In this document: in pieces, positions 7,519 to 16,018 of the stretch | Layout of the letters: every line of letters begins with the position of its first letter | Numbering within the stretch: position 1 is the stretch's first letter | Assembly: GCF_002158995.1 (NCBI RefSeq) | Contig: NZ_LOHF01000002.1 | Coordinates: 100,092 to 164,091, forward strand | Direction: 5' to 3' | From: Pseudomonas caspiana | GTDB taxonomy: Bacteria > Pseudomonadota > Gammaproteobacteria > Pseudomonadales > Pseudomonadaceae | DNA length: 64,000 bases | Notes under the pieces: model-generated | Databases searched by the model: none | Told to the model about the DNA's origin: nothing | What the model saw: the letters and a program-made list of their open reading frames with translations, nothing else | Translations under genes and position numbers: made by a program

Positions 7519-8325
7519 TCACCCCTCGATTTTACCCAATATATCTTCCGCCTTTTCTACGTTCAAAACTCGCACCATGGACATCCCAAAACCTAATGGA
7601 AAAATTGGATTAGATGGGTCTATAGAGATAAAGTGTTCGAGCAAAGCCATGGCGGACTGTATATATCGGTATACGTGCTCCGCAAATAGCTCCTCCAATA
7701 TTGCATCCGTATTACTTGACTTGCTGTGTATGATTTCGTTTCTTAAGCGCTCAAGGCTCTTGAAGTCAGACCAGAAATTTTCTGATTGAGGTGGCGAACA
7801 CTTCAGTATTGGTGGCAATATGGACGCCACCTTCTCCGAAGTTGATATCCATCGCTCTATCTGTTCTTTGCTATAATGCTCGGTAGATCTGCTCGTGGTT
7901 TTTTTGTATGTGTATGTATCAGGAATTACCGCATTGCAAAACGACTCCACTGCCTTGTATGCAAATATCGTCGCCACTTGAATACTCTCAAGATAATCAT
8001 AGGCAAGGCCTACATTGCGGTCATATATAGACTCGGTGAATTCCGATAGCCGCTCGAGATCCACTTTGATTTTTTGGGCTTGCTGCAAAGCCTTGGTTGC
8101 GACGCTTATGGCTAAAGTAATCTCATTGGGGAGCGCCAATGTAATTGTATTTGAACCAATTTTTGGCTTGATTATTTTTTGAAAAAAAGCTGTTTTTTTC
8201 GTGGATGTCTCGTGAATGCCAATTGGTTTATTTGCACGTCTGTCAGGTGCTGGCACAATTTCAGAAGGATCGTCTGCATTGTTCATGTGATGAACGCAAA
8301 TCAACTGAGTATGAAGCTTTAACAA
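7519..8325 (-). CDS. HEPN-like protein with Rx4H motif
   Basis: 268 residues if it starts at the TTG at 8325, which has GGAG at a good distance; an ATG at 8286 would give 255 residues but has a weaker RBS. An all-helical middle contains AYKAVESFCNAVIPDTYTY and then LERLRNEIIHSKSS, where R195 and H200 form the Rx4H catalytic signature of HEPN RNases. It lies 90 bases downstream of another Rx4H gene on the same strand and is convergent with the RT gene. HEPN proteins in such settings are usually toxins or RNases of defence systems. Family assignment rests on the motif and fold pattern only. Confidence 0.65.
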   Translation of the reverse strand: MLKLHTQLICVHHMNNADDPSEIVPAPDRRANKPIGIHETSTKKTAFFQKIIKPKIGSNTITLALPNEITLAISVATKALQQAQKIKVDLERLSEFTESIYDRNVGLAYDYLESIQVATIFAYKAVESFCNAVIPDTYTYKKTTSRSTEHYSKEQIERWISTSEKVASILPPILKCSPPQSENFWSDFKSLERLRNEIIHSKSSNTDAILEELFAEHVYRYIQSAMALLEHFISIDPSNPIFPLGFGMSMVRVLNVEKAEDILGKIEG

Positions 8326-8415
8326 TTTTTACTCCAATATCTAGATAATTTCACGGAATATGAGCCCTCGACGATATTCGAACAGCTGCTACGAATCTAA
8401 AACAGCAGCGTATAC

Positions 8416-9399
8416 TTATAGGAATTCAATTTTTCGGATCTCACACTCGGCTAGCACTTTTTCCAGCCATGTCTCATACCAGTACCATGTATTCATGACG
8501 GTAACACCAAAACCTTTGCCTTGTTTTTTTGCTTCGTTGGTTTGCCACATCTGGGTGTGATGCATCATATTGAATTTTGGGTAGCCAGCGTTCTTTACTT
8601 TTTCGACAATTTTTGACGGTAGATATTTAGGGCGCTCGGTCTCTTTGATTTGAATATACTTGGTATTCATTCCTTGAGCCATTTCAGATCCTGGCTTGAT
8701 AAATTCAATTACCTGATCCGCCTGGCCTTTATGATTTGCGGTTTTAGGAACAAAGAAAACACGGTAAGAAAATTTCGGATCGTTGAATTCTTCATCGGTT
8801 AGAGCTAAGTCAAACGAAGTTATATAGGCTCGAATATTTTCAGGGAGGCCGTCTGCCTGGGATAATCTATCAACTTGATCCTTGTTCAAAGAGGAGAACT
8901 GAAGGCTAAAAGATAAATGTTTATCTATGCCAAGGCTGGCGCCAAATAAAGATTTTATGAGTTCGTTATAATTTAGGCAGCAGGCCTGAAATCTAGCGCT
9001 TAAGAACTGATCGATCTTCGTTGTCATTTGGTGTTCGATTTCATGCCTCAAACCGATCAGAAATCGAAGATTGTTAGCGGCGCTCAAGGCTACCGGCGAT
9101 TCAGGTTGATTCAAACACTTCTCTAGCTCCCAATGCTTTACAGCACCTTTAGCAGTTTTGTGAAATCGCTTTCGCGTACCTTCCATCTTGAAATATCGAT
9201 ATTCAACTCCATTTTTTCGATAAAATGCGTGAAGGAGATAAGTCCAAGATATCATCATCAAAACAATGAATATTTCAGACTTGAAGGTGAGCGCAGGGTT
9301 ATTGAATATCTGCACAGAGGCGAGGGCCGCCTCCCTGGATTTCTTGATAAGCTCGTCAGCTACAGAGCCAACCGATCGCACTCTCTTCTCTGCCGCCAT
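8416..9399 (-). CDS. DUF3644-type HEPN-like protein
   Basis: 327 residues from the ATG at 9399, which is preceded by AAGGA; an in-frame TTG at 9423 is the alternative. The N-terminal half (KKSREAALASVQIFNNPALT, then FLIGLRHEIEH) fits DUF3644, a family common in defence islands. R118 and H123 form an Rx4H HEPN motif. The C-terminal half is basic and mixed in character, with no second known domain. It probably shares a transcript with the second Rx4H gene downstream. Codon use and AT content resemble the RT gene and differ from the chromosome around it. Confidence 0.7.
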   Translation of the reverse strand: MAAEKRVRSVGSVADELIKKSREAALASVQIFNNPALTFKSEIFIVLMMISWTYLLHAFYRKNGVEYRYFKMEGTRKRFHKTAKGAVKHWELEKCLNQPESPVALSAANNLRFLIGLRHEIEHQMTTKIDQFLSARFQACCLNYNELIKSLFGASLGIDKHLSFSLQFSSLNKDQVDRLSQADGLPENIRAYITSFDLALTDEEFNDPKFSYRVFFVPKTANHKGQADQVIEFIKPGSEMAQGMNTKYIQIKETERPKYLPSKIVEKVKNAGYPKFNMMHHTQMWQTNEAKKQGKGFGVTVMNTWYWYETWLEKVLAECEIRKIEFL

Positions 9400-9423
9400 T
9401 CTGATCATCCTTGGAGTGAACAA

Positions 9424-9668
9424 TATTTATGCGCGCTTACTAAAGAATGGCCATCTTGCCGGCTCGGAATGGTCCTACTCTTCCTTTAAACAATAGCGAC
9501 AGATGGTTGGAAATCCAGTCTGGGCAAACAATTACCTCCATTTTGCTCTCATCCCCCTCTGACACTATGCCCAACGTGGTTGTATAAGCGGAATCCTTGC
9601 CTCTGAATAGCTTTCAAACGTTGCTGTCGTGGTAGCTACAAAACTTCTCCGCGGGAGCGTTCGCTTTT
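9424..9668. other. Upstream region of the HEPN-type genes
   Basis: About 245 bases before MITE copy 2. No gene; it should hold the promoter of the leftward pair, but I see no clear operator. Confidence 0.4.
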
Positions 9669-9854
9669 GGCCGATTCTGTTGAAAAAGTCGGTTTTCCCA
9701 AACTGCGAGCAGACTGATCGGTGAAAGCATCTTTTTTATCCGCTGCCACGTGAAATCTGAGTCTGAATACCTCTGCGCCGATTCTAGATTTCAAGCTCAG
9801 GCGCGTACTTTTCTGCTGTGAAAACCACACCCGACTTTTTCAACAGAATCGGCC
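9669..9854. mobile_element. 186-bp MITE, copy 2
   Basis: Same terminal inverted repeats as the copy at 5271-5456 (GGCCGATTCTGTTGAAAAAG and its inverse) and exactly the same length, with a diverged interior. Here the last bases of each inverted repeat (GTCGG / CCGAC) are perfectly matched, so this is the better-preserved copy. Together the two copies bracket the RT and HEPN-like genes. Confidence 0.75.
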
Positions 9855-9935
9855 GATTGCGGTCGTTCAGCGCATAAATTCGAAGCAGAAATGAGAGGAC
9901 TCCCTTTAACCGAGGCGCAGGTGTAACTACTGACG

Positions 9936-10175
9936 TCAAGTTTCGACCTGAAAAGAGCGAATCCCCGCCGAATCGGCAAAACGGCCCACCGCCGTCAGGC
10001 TGGCCCAGGTGCGCAACGCTTCTAGGCGAGAGCGCACCGGCAGCCAGTGACTGCCTGCGCCGCCCAACAGGATGGCCAACGTCCACTTGTCGTCCTGACG
10101 ACTCACCAGCACATCACGCACCGCGCCGCCTTCAAGCATGGCGCGAAGCGCATCTTCGTGAATCCCTTGAGGCAT
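9936..10175 (-). CDS. Small protein of unknown function
   Basis: 79 residues, compact alpha/beta pattern: an acidic helix (HEDALRAMLEGGAVRDV), a strand (KWTLAILLG), a basic LPVRSRLEALRTW and a helix-rich C-terminus ending FQVET. It starts two bases after the stop of the gene upstream, so the two are coupled. Gene pairs of this look occur on integrative elements and plasmids, but I do not recognise the family. No signal peptide. Confidence 0.65.
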   Translation of the reverse strand: MPQGIHEDALRAMLEGGAVRDVLVSRQDDKWTLAILLGGAGSHWLPVRSRLEALRTWASLTAVGRFADSAGIRSFQVET

Positions 10176-10177
10176 GA

Positions 10178-10468
10178 TTAACCCAGCTTCCTGATCCGGT
10201 TGGTAAAGTCAGTGACCTGCGCGGGCGACAGGCAGTTCAACTGACCGAAACGCTCCAGGTGCAGGATCATGGCGTCGTGACTGCCTGGCTCACCGGCGAC
10301 GATGCGACGGCAGGTCTTCTCCAGAATCAACCGGGCCAGTTCCGGGTTGTCGATGGTCGAGGCGTCGAACGCCAACGCGACAGCCGTGGCCAGGTCACCC
10401 AAATCGGGGTCGGTACGTTGCAGTGCGCGCAAGGCATTGAGTTGCCGGGCGGTGATGGGTAGCGACAC
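10178..10468 (-). CDS. Small helical protein, partner of the gene downstream
   Basis: 96 residues from the GTG at 10468, chosen because AAGGAGG lies five bases upstream; longer frames run back through the terminator at 10559-10580. The sequence is all helical (ARQLNALRALQRTDPDLGDLATAVAL) and ends in ITNRIRKLG-like basic residues (TDFTNRIRKLG). It is tightly coupled to the 79-residue gene after it. Function unknown. Confidence 0.65.
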   Translation of the reverse strand: MSLPITARQLNALRALQRTDPDLGDLATAVALAFDASTIDNPELARLILEKTCRRIVAGEPGSHDAMILHLERFGQLNCLSPAQVTDFTNRIRKLG

Positions 10469-10558
10469 AGTGTCCTCCTTGAAACGGGTCACGCTCTGAC
10501 CACGAGCAGCGAAAATGGTAGTCCAGAATCGGGGGGTCTGGTGTCCAGCGGGCACAAA

Positions 10559-10580
10559 AAAGCCCACCGGGGTGGGCTTT
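10559..10580 (-). terminator. Terminator of the receiver gene
   Basis: AAAGCCCACC and GGTGGGCTTT form a strong stem; read leftward it is followed by a T run (10560-10556). It ends the transcript of the response regulator at 10644-11108. A T run after the rightward arm is short, so it works mainly leftward. Confidence 0.75.
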
Positions 10581-10643
10581 GCTGTAGGGGGTGATTTAAC
10601 GAATGTCCCGTTATTAGAACTGGCTAATCCAACTAGCCGAGCA

Positions 10644-11108
10644 TCACCCCTTATCGGGCTGCGGCGCAAATGACAAAGTCCCAGGTGGCTGTTCATTTAA
10701 AACAGCCCAAAACATGCCTAACTTCGTGACTGCCGCGACAAACGAGCTGAGAACCACAGGCTTCACCAGGTAGGAATTCACACCCAGCTTGTACGCATCG
10801 TCTAAGTCAGTGTCCTTGTCGGAGCTAGTGAGCATCGCCACCGGCACAGTCTGAAGCTGTATATCAGCCTTGATGGCTTTTAGCACGTCAAGACCGTTCA
10901 CCTTTGGCAGACGGAGGTCCAGCAGGATGAAGGCAGGATTTCCTTGATCGCGATCGGCAAAAGCATTTCTGCGGAACAGATAATCCAAGGCTTCAGCGCC
11001 GTCACTGGCAATGACAACCTCGTTCGCCAGATTGGAGCGCTGTAAAGCAATCAGCGTGAGCTCCCGGTCATTGGGATTGTCTTCGACAAGAAGAATGGGT
11101 TTAAGCAT
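10644..11108 (-). CDS. Single-domain response regulator (CheY/Rcp1-like)
   Basis: 154 residues, one receiver domain and no output domain. E9/D10 form the acidic pocket, D64 in ILLDLRLPKVNG is the phospho-acceptor, TSSD supplies the conserved Ser/Thr, and K118 in LVKPV the conserved lysine. The long loop (FRRNAFADRDQGNPAF) is typical of the Rcp1 type that pairs with phytochrome-like kinases, but no kinase gene is nearby. It is followed by its own terminator, so it is a monocistronic gene. Confidence 0.85.
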   Translation of the reverse strand: MLKPILLVEDNPNDRELTLIALQRSNLANEVVIASDGAEALDYLFRRNAFADRDQGNPAFILLDLRLPKVNGLDVLKAIKADIQLQTVPVAMLTSSDKDTDLDDAYKLGVNSYLVKPVVLSSFVAAVTKLGMFWAVLNEQPPGTLSFAPQPDKG

Positions 11109-11372
11109 CGCGGCGTCACTGGCAGAGGAATCGCACTACTCTAGCAGAGCGCGCGATAGGTGGGCCGAATAGCCACCGACTTGTGTCCGTCATACAGAAA
11201 TACTTTATGAAAGGCGGCTGGTGGGTGGGCTTTTGGAATCCGGCCCAACACTTTGTCGAAATTGGTCAAAAGACACGAAAGTTTGCACCGCAGATGACGA
11301 TAACTTAATTACAGGCACGTTTTAAGAACGCCAACGTGCGAGAGAGGAGCGTCTAAAGGTCAAGGAAGCTTT
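11109..11372. other. Gene-free stretch
   Basis: No gene or clear signal seen apart from the possible promoter of the small gene at 11373. Confidence 0.4.
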
Positions 11373-11588
11373 ATGCATTGGGTACTAGCTCTCACACTCA
11401 TAAACACCAGCGCCTCAGCCCTAGTGGGCAATTACGAAAGCGAGGAAGCTTGCAAGAATGCTCTCAGAGCACTCTGGTCTGTCTCTCCGAGGGAGCCGAT
11501 CAGCGTGGCCTGTATACACAGAGATAACCCCATGATCAGAATATTTGAGGAGGCAAAAGCCGATCGTGCTGGTCCTAGAGATGGCTGA
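11373..11588 (+). CDS. Short hypothetical protein
   Basis: 71 residues beginning MHWVLALTLINTSASALVG, which looks like a hydrophobic N-terminus, then two cysteines (EEACKN, VACIHRD). AAGGAAGC precedes the start. It could be a small exported protein. No family recognised, and it is isolated among weakly coding DNA. Confidence 0.45.
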   Translation: MHWVLALTLINTSASALVGNYESEEACKNALRALWSVSPREPISVACIHRDNPMIRIFEEAKADRAGPRDG

Positions 11589-11737
11589 ATGCAGGTAGCT
11601 CCGAGGGCCCGCTGTGCAGAATTTATGGAGAGTAATTCCGGGACAGGTTAGCCCCTTTAGGATCAATGATATGCGGATACTGAATAACACCAATAAAATC
11701 TGCGGTGGTAGCCCCACCATCGAATGAGTGAGCAGAT

Positions 11738-11932
11738 ATGAGCTGCAGCGACGCGTTAGTGAAGTGGAGCAAGCTTTGGTCAGTGGACGCCGAGGCAGTT
11801 ACTTGCCGAATATGTGGTGTTCGGCAAATGGAGATTGATAAAGCCAAACCGTTCAAGCACGGTGATCAATGCACAGCGCCAGCTGTGAGCTGGTCTCCCT
11901 GGGAGGCGCTTGACCGCGTGATTTCTCGCTGA
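11738..11932 (+). CDS. Short hypothetical protein with CxxC
   Basis: 64 residues. TCRICGVRQ followed by HGDQC gives a possible zinc site (C-x2-C, H-x3-C), and PWEALDRVI closes the protein. The pattern resembles short Pseudomonas hypothetical proteins of similar layout. No strong RBS is visible, and there is no operon partner. Confidence 0.45.
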   Translation: MSCSDALVKWSKLWSVDAEAVTCRICGVRQMEIDKAKPFKHGDQCTAPAVSWSPWEALDRVISR

Positions 11933-12052
11933 GCCACCTATTGGAAACGGCAAACAGGTCCTAGCTCGCGACCTCCGCCGTATTAGCCGGGAAGCGCCAC
12001 CCTAGTAGCCGGCCTTAGGCAGACGTGGTGAGACACTGTCAATGGCTGAAAA

Positions 12053-12277
12053 TCAAGCCTGATACCAAGCTACGTCAGAGATCCCAAGCCTCTCGGCATA
12101 TGGTTTGCTGACCTTTGGGACTCTATCTCTACGATATTTTGGAATCTGGCCAAGGCCGGCATCAACTGCAGCCCAATGCCAGGCCTCCGAGTTATTCATC
12201 AGGTCCGCCCTTACATAAAACGTCTTGTAAGCACCGAGATACAGGTAATCGACCTTGTAATGTTGTGAGCTTGGCAT
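12053..12277 (-). CDS. DUF6555-like small protein
   Basis: 74 residues from the ATG at 12277, chosen because AAGGAGG lies eight bases upstream. The pattern YKVDYLYLGAYKTFYVRAD, then AWHWAAVDAGLGQIPKYRR and a C-terminal AERLGISDVAWYQA, is that of DUF6555-type proteins, which recur in Pseudomonas (family recalled, not searched). Function unknown. It lies downstream of the XRE gene on the same strand. Confidence 0.6.
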   Translation of the reverse strand: MPSSQHYKVDYLYLGAYKTFYVRADLMNNSEAWHWAAVDAGLGQIPKYRRDRVPKVSKPYAERLGISDVAWYQA

Positions 12278-12411
12278 GATTGCATCCTCCTTGAGTGATA
12301 CCACTGATCGACTGTTGAGAAATTCCCGTTCTTCCATGCTTCATAACTGAAGCGTCGCCCCAGGCTCGAGCAATGTGGGGCGCAGCATTAAGACTGCCCG
12401 CTTGAAACTTT

Positions 12412-12732
12412 CTATGCGATAGCGCGCGTCATCGCTGCGATTAAATTCAAAAGCGTCCGCCGATCGTCGCGCCTCAGCGAGCGTAAGCTCTCAATCACGG
12501 CATGTTCGCTTTCAGACAGCTGCGCCCCATAAGTGTGCACTCTCTCGCCAGAGAGGATGAATAAAACATCAATCCCTAGATCCGATAGCCGCTCCAGATA
12601 ATCGGCACGTGGTGAGCGAGTGCCTAGCTCGTAGTGCCCTTGAGCATTCGCCTTGATGCCGCACAACTGGGCGAGCTGCGCTTGCGTCAACCCTTTGGCT
12701 TTACGTTCAGCTCTGAGACGATTTCCAATCAT
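12412..12732 (-). CDS. XRE-family transcriptional regulator
   Basis: 106 residues from the ATG at 12732, which has GGAGG at the right distance; an upstream in-frame ATG lacks one. The N-terminal helix-turn-helix is clear (RLRAERKAKGLTQAQLAQLCGI, then HYELGTRSPRADYL). A C-terminal helical tail (SESEHAVIESLRSLRRDDRRTLLNLIAAM) is typical of small phage-type repressors for dimerisation. It faces the gene-free, repeat-rich stretch to its right and may repress a promoter there. Confidence 0.85.
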   Translation of the reverse strand: MIGNRLRAERKAKGLTQAQLAQLCGIKANAQGHYELGTRSPRADYLERLSDLGIDVLFILSGERVHTYGAQLSESEHAVIESLRSLRRDDRRTLLNLIAAMTRAIA

Positions 12733-13170
12733 CGAAGATCCTCCAATAAAAGGATCGTAATGCGTGACCACTGGGTGAACTCCACACGATCCATGTAACT
12801 AAATCATCCCGAGAAATCTCAGTGTTTTTTCGGACACATAGGCCTTGCTAGCAGTTCACTGAAAGCGCCGAAGTGACATTGATAAACCCGGTGGTACAGC
12901 ACGTAACAAGGGGTCTCTGCGGCCAAGCAGGCGGGGTGCGGGACAAAGACGCTACGTAATAAGAAAACTTGTAACCTACTGATTCATAGGTTGAGAGCAG
13001 CTTCCTTGTAATCAGTTACTCTCGAGGGCCAGACCTAGCTGCCGAGTTTTCTCGGCATTCCAAAGGGATCAGCTAAAGGACTCTTCGCACTCGCCACAAA
13101 CAGCGGCATTTCAGCTGCTTGCGATCTGTTCTCCTTCCAAGGCATGCATGGGGATGCAACACCTTTCTCG
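12733..13170. other. Gene-free stretch with hairpins
   Basis: No gene. It holds a perfect hairpin TGCCGAG-TTTT-CTCGGCA near 13038-13060 and an inverted repeat AACCTA/TAGGTT near 12972-12991. One GTAACA motif lies at 12903-12908. Confidence 0.45.
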
Positions 13171-13450
13171 ACCCGTAACACGCGAGCCAAGAGAAGATAC
13201 ACCCGTGTGTAACAGGATTAATAATCAATAAAATCATGCATTTAAAAAATTCGTAACACCAATAACACCTGTAACACGCTTTTCGAGCCCCACACCCCAT
13301 TGGCGATGGCAGCCGCCAGCGAAAAGAGTACCGTCTCGGCGGCGTCCTAGGGACCCTGCAAGATGCCTATCGGCACGGGGTAGGAAACCCGCGTGATCGT
13401 GTTAGCGGCTGGATTTTTTAAGTTGGTTGACAGGTTGACGAGGTTGACAC
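13171..13450. repeat. Iteron-like repeats and AT-rich stretch (possible origin)
   Basis: GTAACA occurs at 13175, 13209, 13253 and 13271 (plus 12903), often as GTAACAC. Between them is an AT-rich run (13217-13250). Three GGTTGAC repeats follow at 13425-13431, 13433-13439 and 13442-13448. Repeats plus an AT-rich stretch are the layout of a replication origin for elements with their own primase-helicase. The link to the primase 9 kb away is inference. Confidence 0.45.
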
Positions 13451-13725
13451 CCACCACCATGGCTGACGCCATGCTGGTGTCCACTATCAGCAACAGATAC
13501 AGCCACCTTTACCAAACCTGTAAAGATAGCCCTTTTTATTCGAGATCCTTTCAATTTCAACGATTGAAATTTCAGTAACTTCCTACGCCTCCCACTAACT
13601 CGATCCCGCGGGTTTCCGACCCCGTGTACGAGGCAAACTCTCAGGGTCCCCGGCGGTTTTCTAGGCTAGGATCCATTCTGAACGCTGAGGCAAGCATTAA
13701 TCGCTGCCAGACACGGAGTAATGGG
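13451..13725. other. Gene-free stretch before the PIN-like gene
   Basis: An open frame continues upstream of the chosen start of the next gene, but its content is not protein-like. A short inverted repeat (CAATTTCAACGATTGAAATT) lies near 13550-13572. Confidence 0.4.
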
Positions 13726-14733
13726 ATGCACCTCTTGATGATCGACACATGTGTATGGCTTGAGGTGTCCTCGAAGAAAAGCGAGATACCAATCCTAGAT
13801 CTAATCGAGTATTTGGTAGACCGAGAAGTCATCAAGTTGCTGGTTCCAGATCTCGTAAGGGAAGAGTACGACCGGAACAAAGATCGTGTAGCTAACCAGA
13901 CACGCCAAAGACTCACCCAAGAATGCAAACTGGTTAGGGAAATCGTTGAAGCCTTCGGTGGTGCGGACAAGCTCCGGGCAATGAATACGATTGACGATGT
14001 GAAACATAGGCTGCCGATTCTATCGGAGGCGAACTACATGACTATTCACCGTGTAGAAAACCTTTTCGCCAAGGCCATCACCGCTCCAGTTTCCGACTCA
14101 GCAAAGCTCAAAGCTGCAAACCGAGCGATTGGTAAACTAGCTCCGTTTCATAAAAGCAAGAACAGCATGGCTGATGCGGCCATCATCGAGGTCTTCGACG
14201 AGTTCCGACGCGCTAACCTCCACGACTTTGAGTCCTTCCGGTTCATAACCACCAATTACACGGATTTCTCTGATGGCGACCGTCGCAAGCCTCACCCTGA
14301 CTTCTCCGACATGTTTGCCGAGTCTTCGTCTCAATTCTTCATCACTCCCAATGCCGCACTAGCCGATCTGCTCACGCCCGAGGATTTAGATTTTGAGGTG
14401 CAGAACGGCTGGGAGGAGGAAACCCGGGGGCTGTTCGAGATAGTCGAAATGCTGAACGAGCTCACTGACAAAATTTGGTATAGCCGACACTGCCTGAGAG
14501 AAGAGGCTATTGAGACAGGTCGTATCAAGCTCATACCTGAAGGTACAGAGAGGGCCAACGGTTCGGAAATACACGAACACATTTGGGCCGGTGCGTTGAA
14601 AGCGGCGGAAGAAGTCGAGGGTAGATATCCGGACTTGGGACCGTGGGATGACTTTGAGTGGGGAATGCTCAACGGGAAACTGTCTGCACTCCGCTGGGTT
14701 CTCGGTGAGGAGTGGGATAACCTCGACACCTGA
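13726..14733 (+). CDS. PIN-like domain protein (DUF4935 type)
   Basis: 335 residues from the ATG at 13726, which is preceded by GGAG. The N-terminus LLMIDTCVWLEVSS has the first PIN aspartate (D7); PDLVREEYDR gives the conserved acidic helix (E46/E47); NSMADAAIIEV gives D150; and FITTNYTDFSD gives the last acid (D180 or D183). This order matches DUF4935-type PIN-like nucleases, which cluster with defence and mobile genes. The C-terminal 130 residues are helical and unassigned. No antitoxin-like partner is adjacent, so a classic VapBC arrangement is unlikely. Confidence 0.7.
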   Translation: MHLLMIDTCVWLEVSSKKSEIPILDLIEYLVDREVIKLLVPDLVREEYDRNKDRVANQTRQRLTQECKLVREIVEAFGGADKLRAMNTIDDVKHRLPILSEANYMTIHRVENLFAKAITAPVSDSAKLKAANRAIGKLAPFHKSKNSMADAAIIEVFDEFRRANLHDFESFRFITTNYTDFSDGDRRKPHPDFSDMFAESSSQFFITPNAALADLLTPEDLDFEVQNGWEEETRGLFEIVEMLNELTDKIWYSRHCLREEAIETGRIKLIPEGTERANGSEIHEHIWAGALKAAEEVEGRYPDLGPWDDFEWGMLNGKLSALRWVLGEEWDNLDT

Positions 14734-15188
14734 GGCATTGAAGTGGCAGATCGGCGAGGTTCAGCAAAACTATTCGTGTATCCCTCCTTGTATCCCTAAC
14801 TTTATAATCCGCTTGCAAGCCACGGTTTATATGGAGGACTTAAGTCTACCTCGGGGCACCACGACACACTTCAAGCTGCTGCTCAATGCAGCTTGAATAC
14901 AAAGAAACCGGCCACTGCGCCGGTTTTTTTGTGGGCGCAATTTGCGGTTCCCTTACCTGCCCTGTCTCATCTTCCGCGACAACCGCAACACAAATCCGGG
15001 CCCGAACAACGCAGCGCCACTCCAACCGACTGCCCTACTTTGCACTGAGCCAAGGCACTTATTGCCATACTCGTGGACAAAGCAAGGCAACCATCGCAGC
15101 GAAGCATCAACTTACTGAGCATCACATGCTCGGCAACTCTTGCTTTGTCGCCGTTAGCACGGACAGTTGAATCACATGGACCATCATC
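14734..15188. other. Gene-free stretch with a terminator
   Basis: No gene seen. GTATCCCT occurs twice (near 14777 and 14788), possibly arm-type sites of a recombinase. A terminator sits at 14906-14930. Confidence 0.35.
14906..14930 (+). terminator. Rho-independent terminator
   Basis: AACCGGC (14906-14912) pairs with GCCGGTT (14919-14925), followed by a run of T. It lies 170 bases after the PIN-like gene and can end its transcript. Confidence 0.8.
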
Positions 15189-15725
15189 TTGAACCTATTC
15201 CCGCTTTCTATTAACACGTTGATCGGCACAAGCCTCCTGGCATTGCTCAGCGGCTGCGGATCCATAGCGAATGTCAGATCCTTTTCAACGCCCTACAGCC
15301 TGCCAGCGAGTGATCAGACAGCACGCTTGCGAGTCTTCAGCGACGGCATGGTCAGGGCCATACCCAAATCCGCTTGTATCGATTTCCGCCTGCCCGGCGC
15401 CGGGGTGCTAGTGGCGCCGCGCAAAGGCTACGCTGACCGCAATAACGAAAGCGTGGACATGCCAGTCATCGACGCGCAGCCACCTGGCACAGTCAAGAGC
15501 GAATTCAAGATACCCGCAGGCGAACCCGTGGCTTTTGTCTACAACCGCGATGGTTGCTACAACAGGTTCACCTTCGTACCCAAGCCGGGGGCAGACTACG
15601 AACTTAACGCGTCGGGGAGTTCCGATTGTACGGTGTCGGCCAGGCAACTTTCGCACGGGTCGGAGCCGAGCAAACCTGTGCCTTTGGGCGAAAGCGAAAT
15701 GTGTCGATTCGCCGACAATTACTAG
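15189..15725 (+). CDS. Putative lipoprotein
   Basis: 178 residues, starting at a TTG; no in-frame ATG fits. The signal sequence ends in a lipobox (LLALLSGC), with G at +2, so an outer-membrane location is likely. The mature part is beta-rich with four cysteines in two spaced pairs. It includes DMPVIDAQPPGTVKSEFKIP and FVYNRDGCYNRFTFVP, a pattern seen in small Pseudomonas lipoproteins of unknown function. The gene is monocistronic. It marks the return to chromosome-like base composition. Confidence 0.7.
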   Translation: MNLFPLSINTLIGTSLLALLSGCGSIANVRSFSTPYSLPASDQTARLRVFSDGMVRAIPKSACIDFRLPGAGVLVAPRKGYADRNNESVDMPVIDAQPPGTVKSEFKIPAGEPVAFVYNRDGCYNRFTFVPKPGADYELNASGSSDCTVSARQLSHGSEPSKPVPLGESEMCRFADNY

Positions 15726-15792
15726 TCGGCGTTCCGGACAGGTCAAGGTATGTGGGAACTCAGCGCCATAATATCCGGGCAGTTTGAGCGGA

Positions 15793-15816
15793 CCGGCTTT
15801 TTCAACATAATCGGTC
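15793..15816. repeat. Degenerate MITE end
   Basis: CCGGCTTTTTCAACATAATC followed by GGTC resembles the right inverted repeat of the 186-bp MITEs with a few mismatches. No matching left end is seen within 200 bases, so it is a decayed or partial copy. Confidence 0.45.
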
Positions 15817-16018
15817 GAATACAGTCATTCGCGCATGTCCGCCATCGACCACCAGCTGACATAGAGCACTAACGAAAGCTCAGATCACTATCCGTTGTAT
15901 TGGCACGTTCCTGCACAACAGGAAAGCGGGCCTACTGCAAATTCGCAAAGGAGACCCGGCTCCACTGTCGCACCAGGCTCAGTCACGCCATACTAAATAC
16001 TGGACTGATATTTATGAC

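Noticed and set aside
7265..7789. Plus-strand open frame at the RT 3' end
   Set aside because: It overlaps the end of the RT gene, the palindromic spacer and the 3' end of the HEPN-like gene on the other strand; composition is not protein-like.
12955..13060. tRNA-like or attachment-site string (CTTGTAATCAG)
   Set aside because: It does not fold into a cloverleaf and no second copy was found in the window to make a direct repeat.
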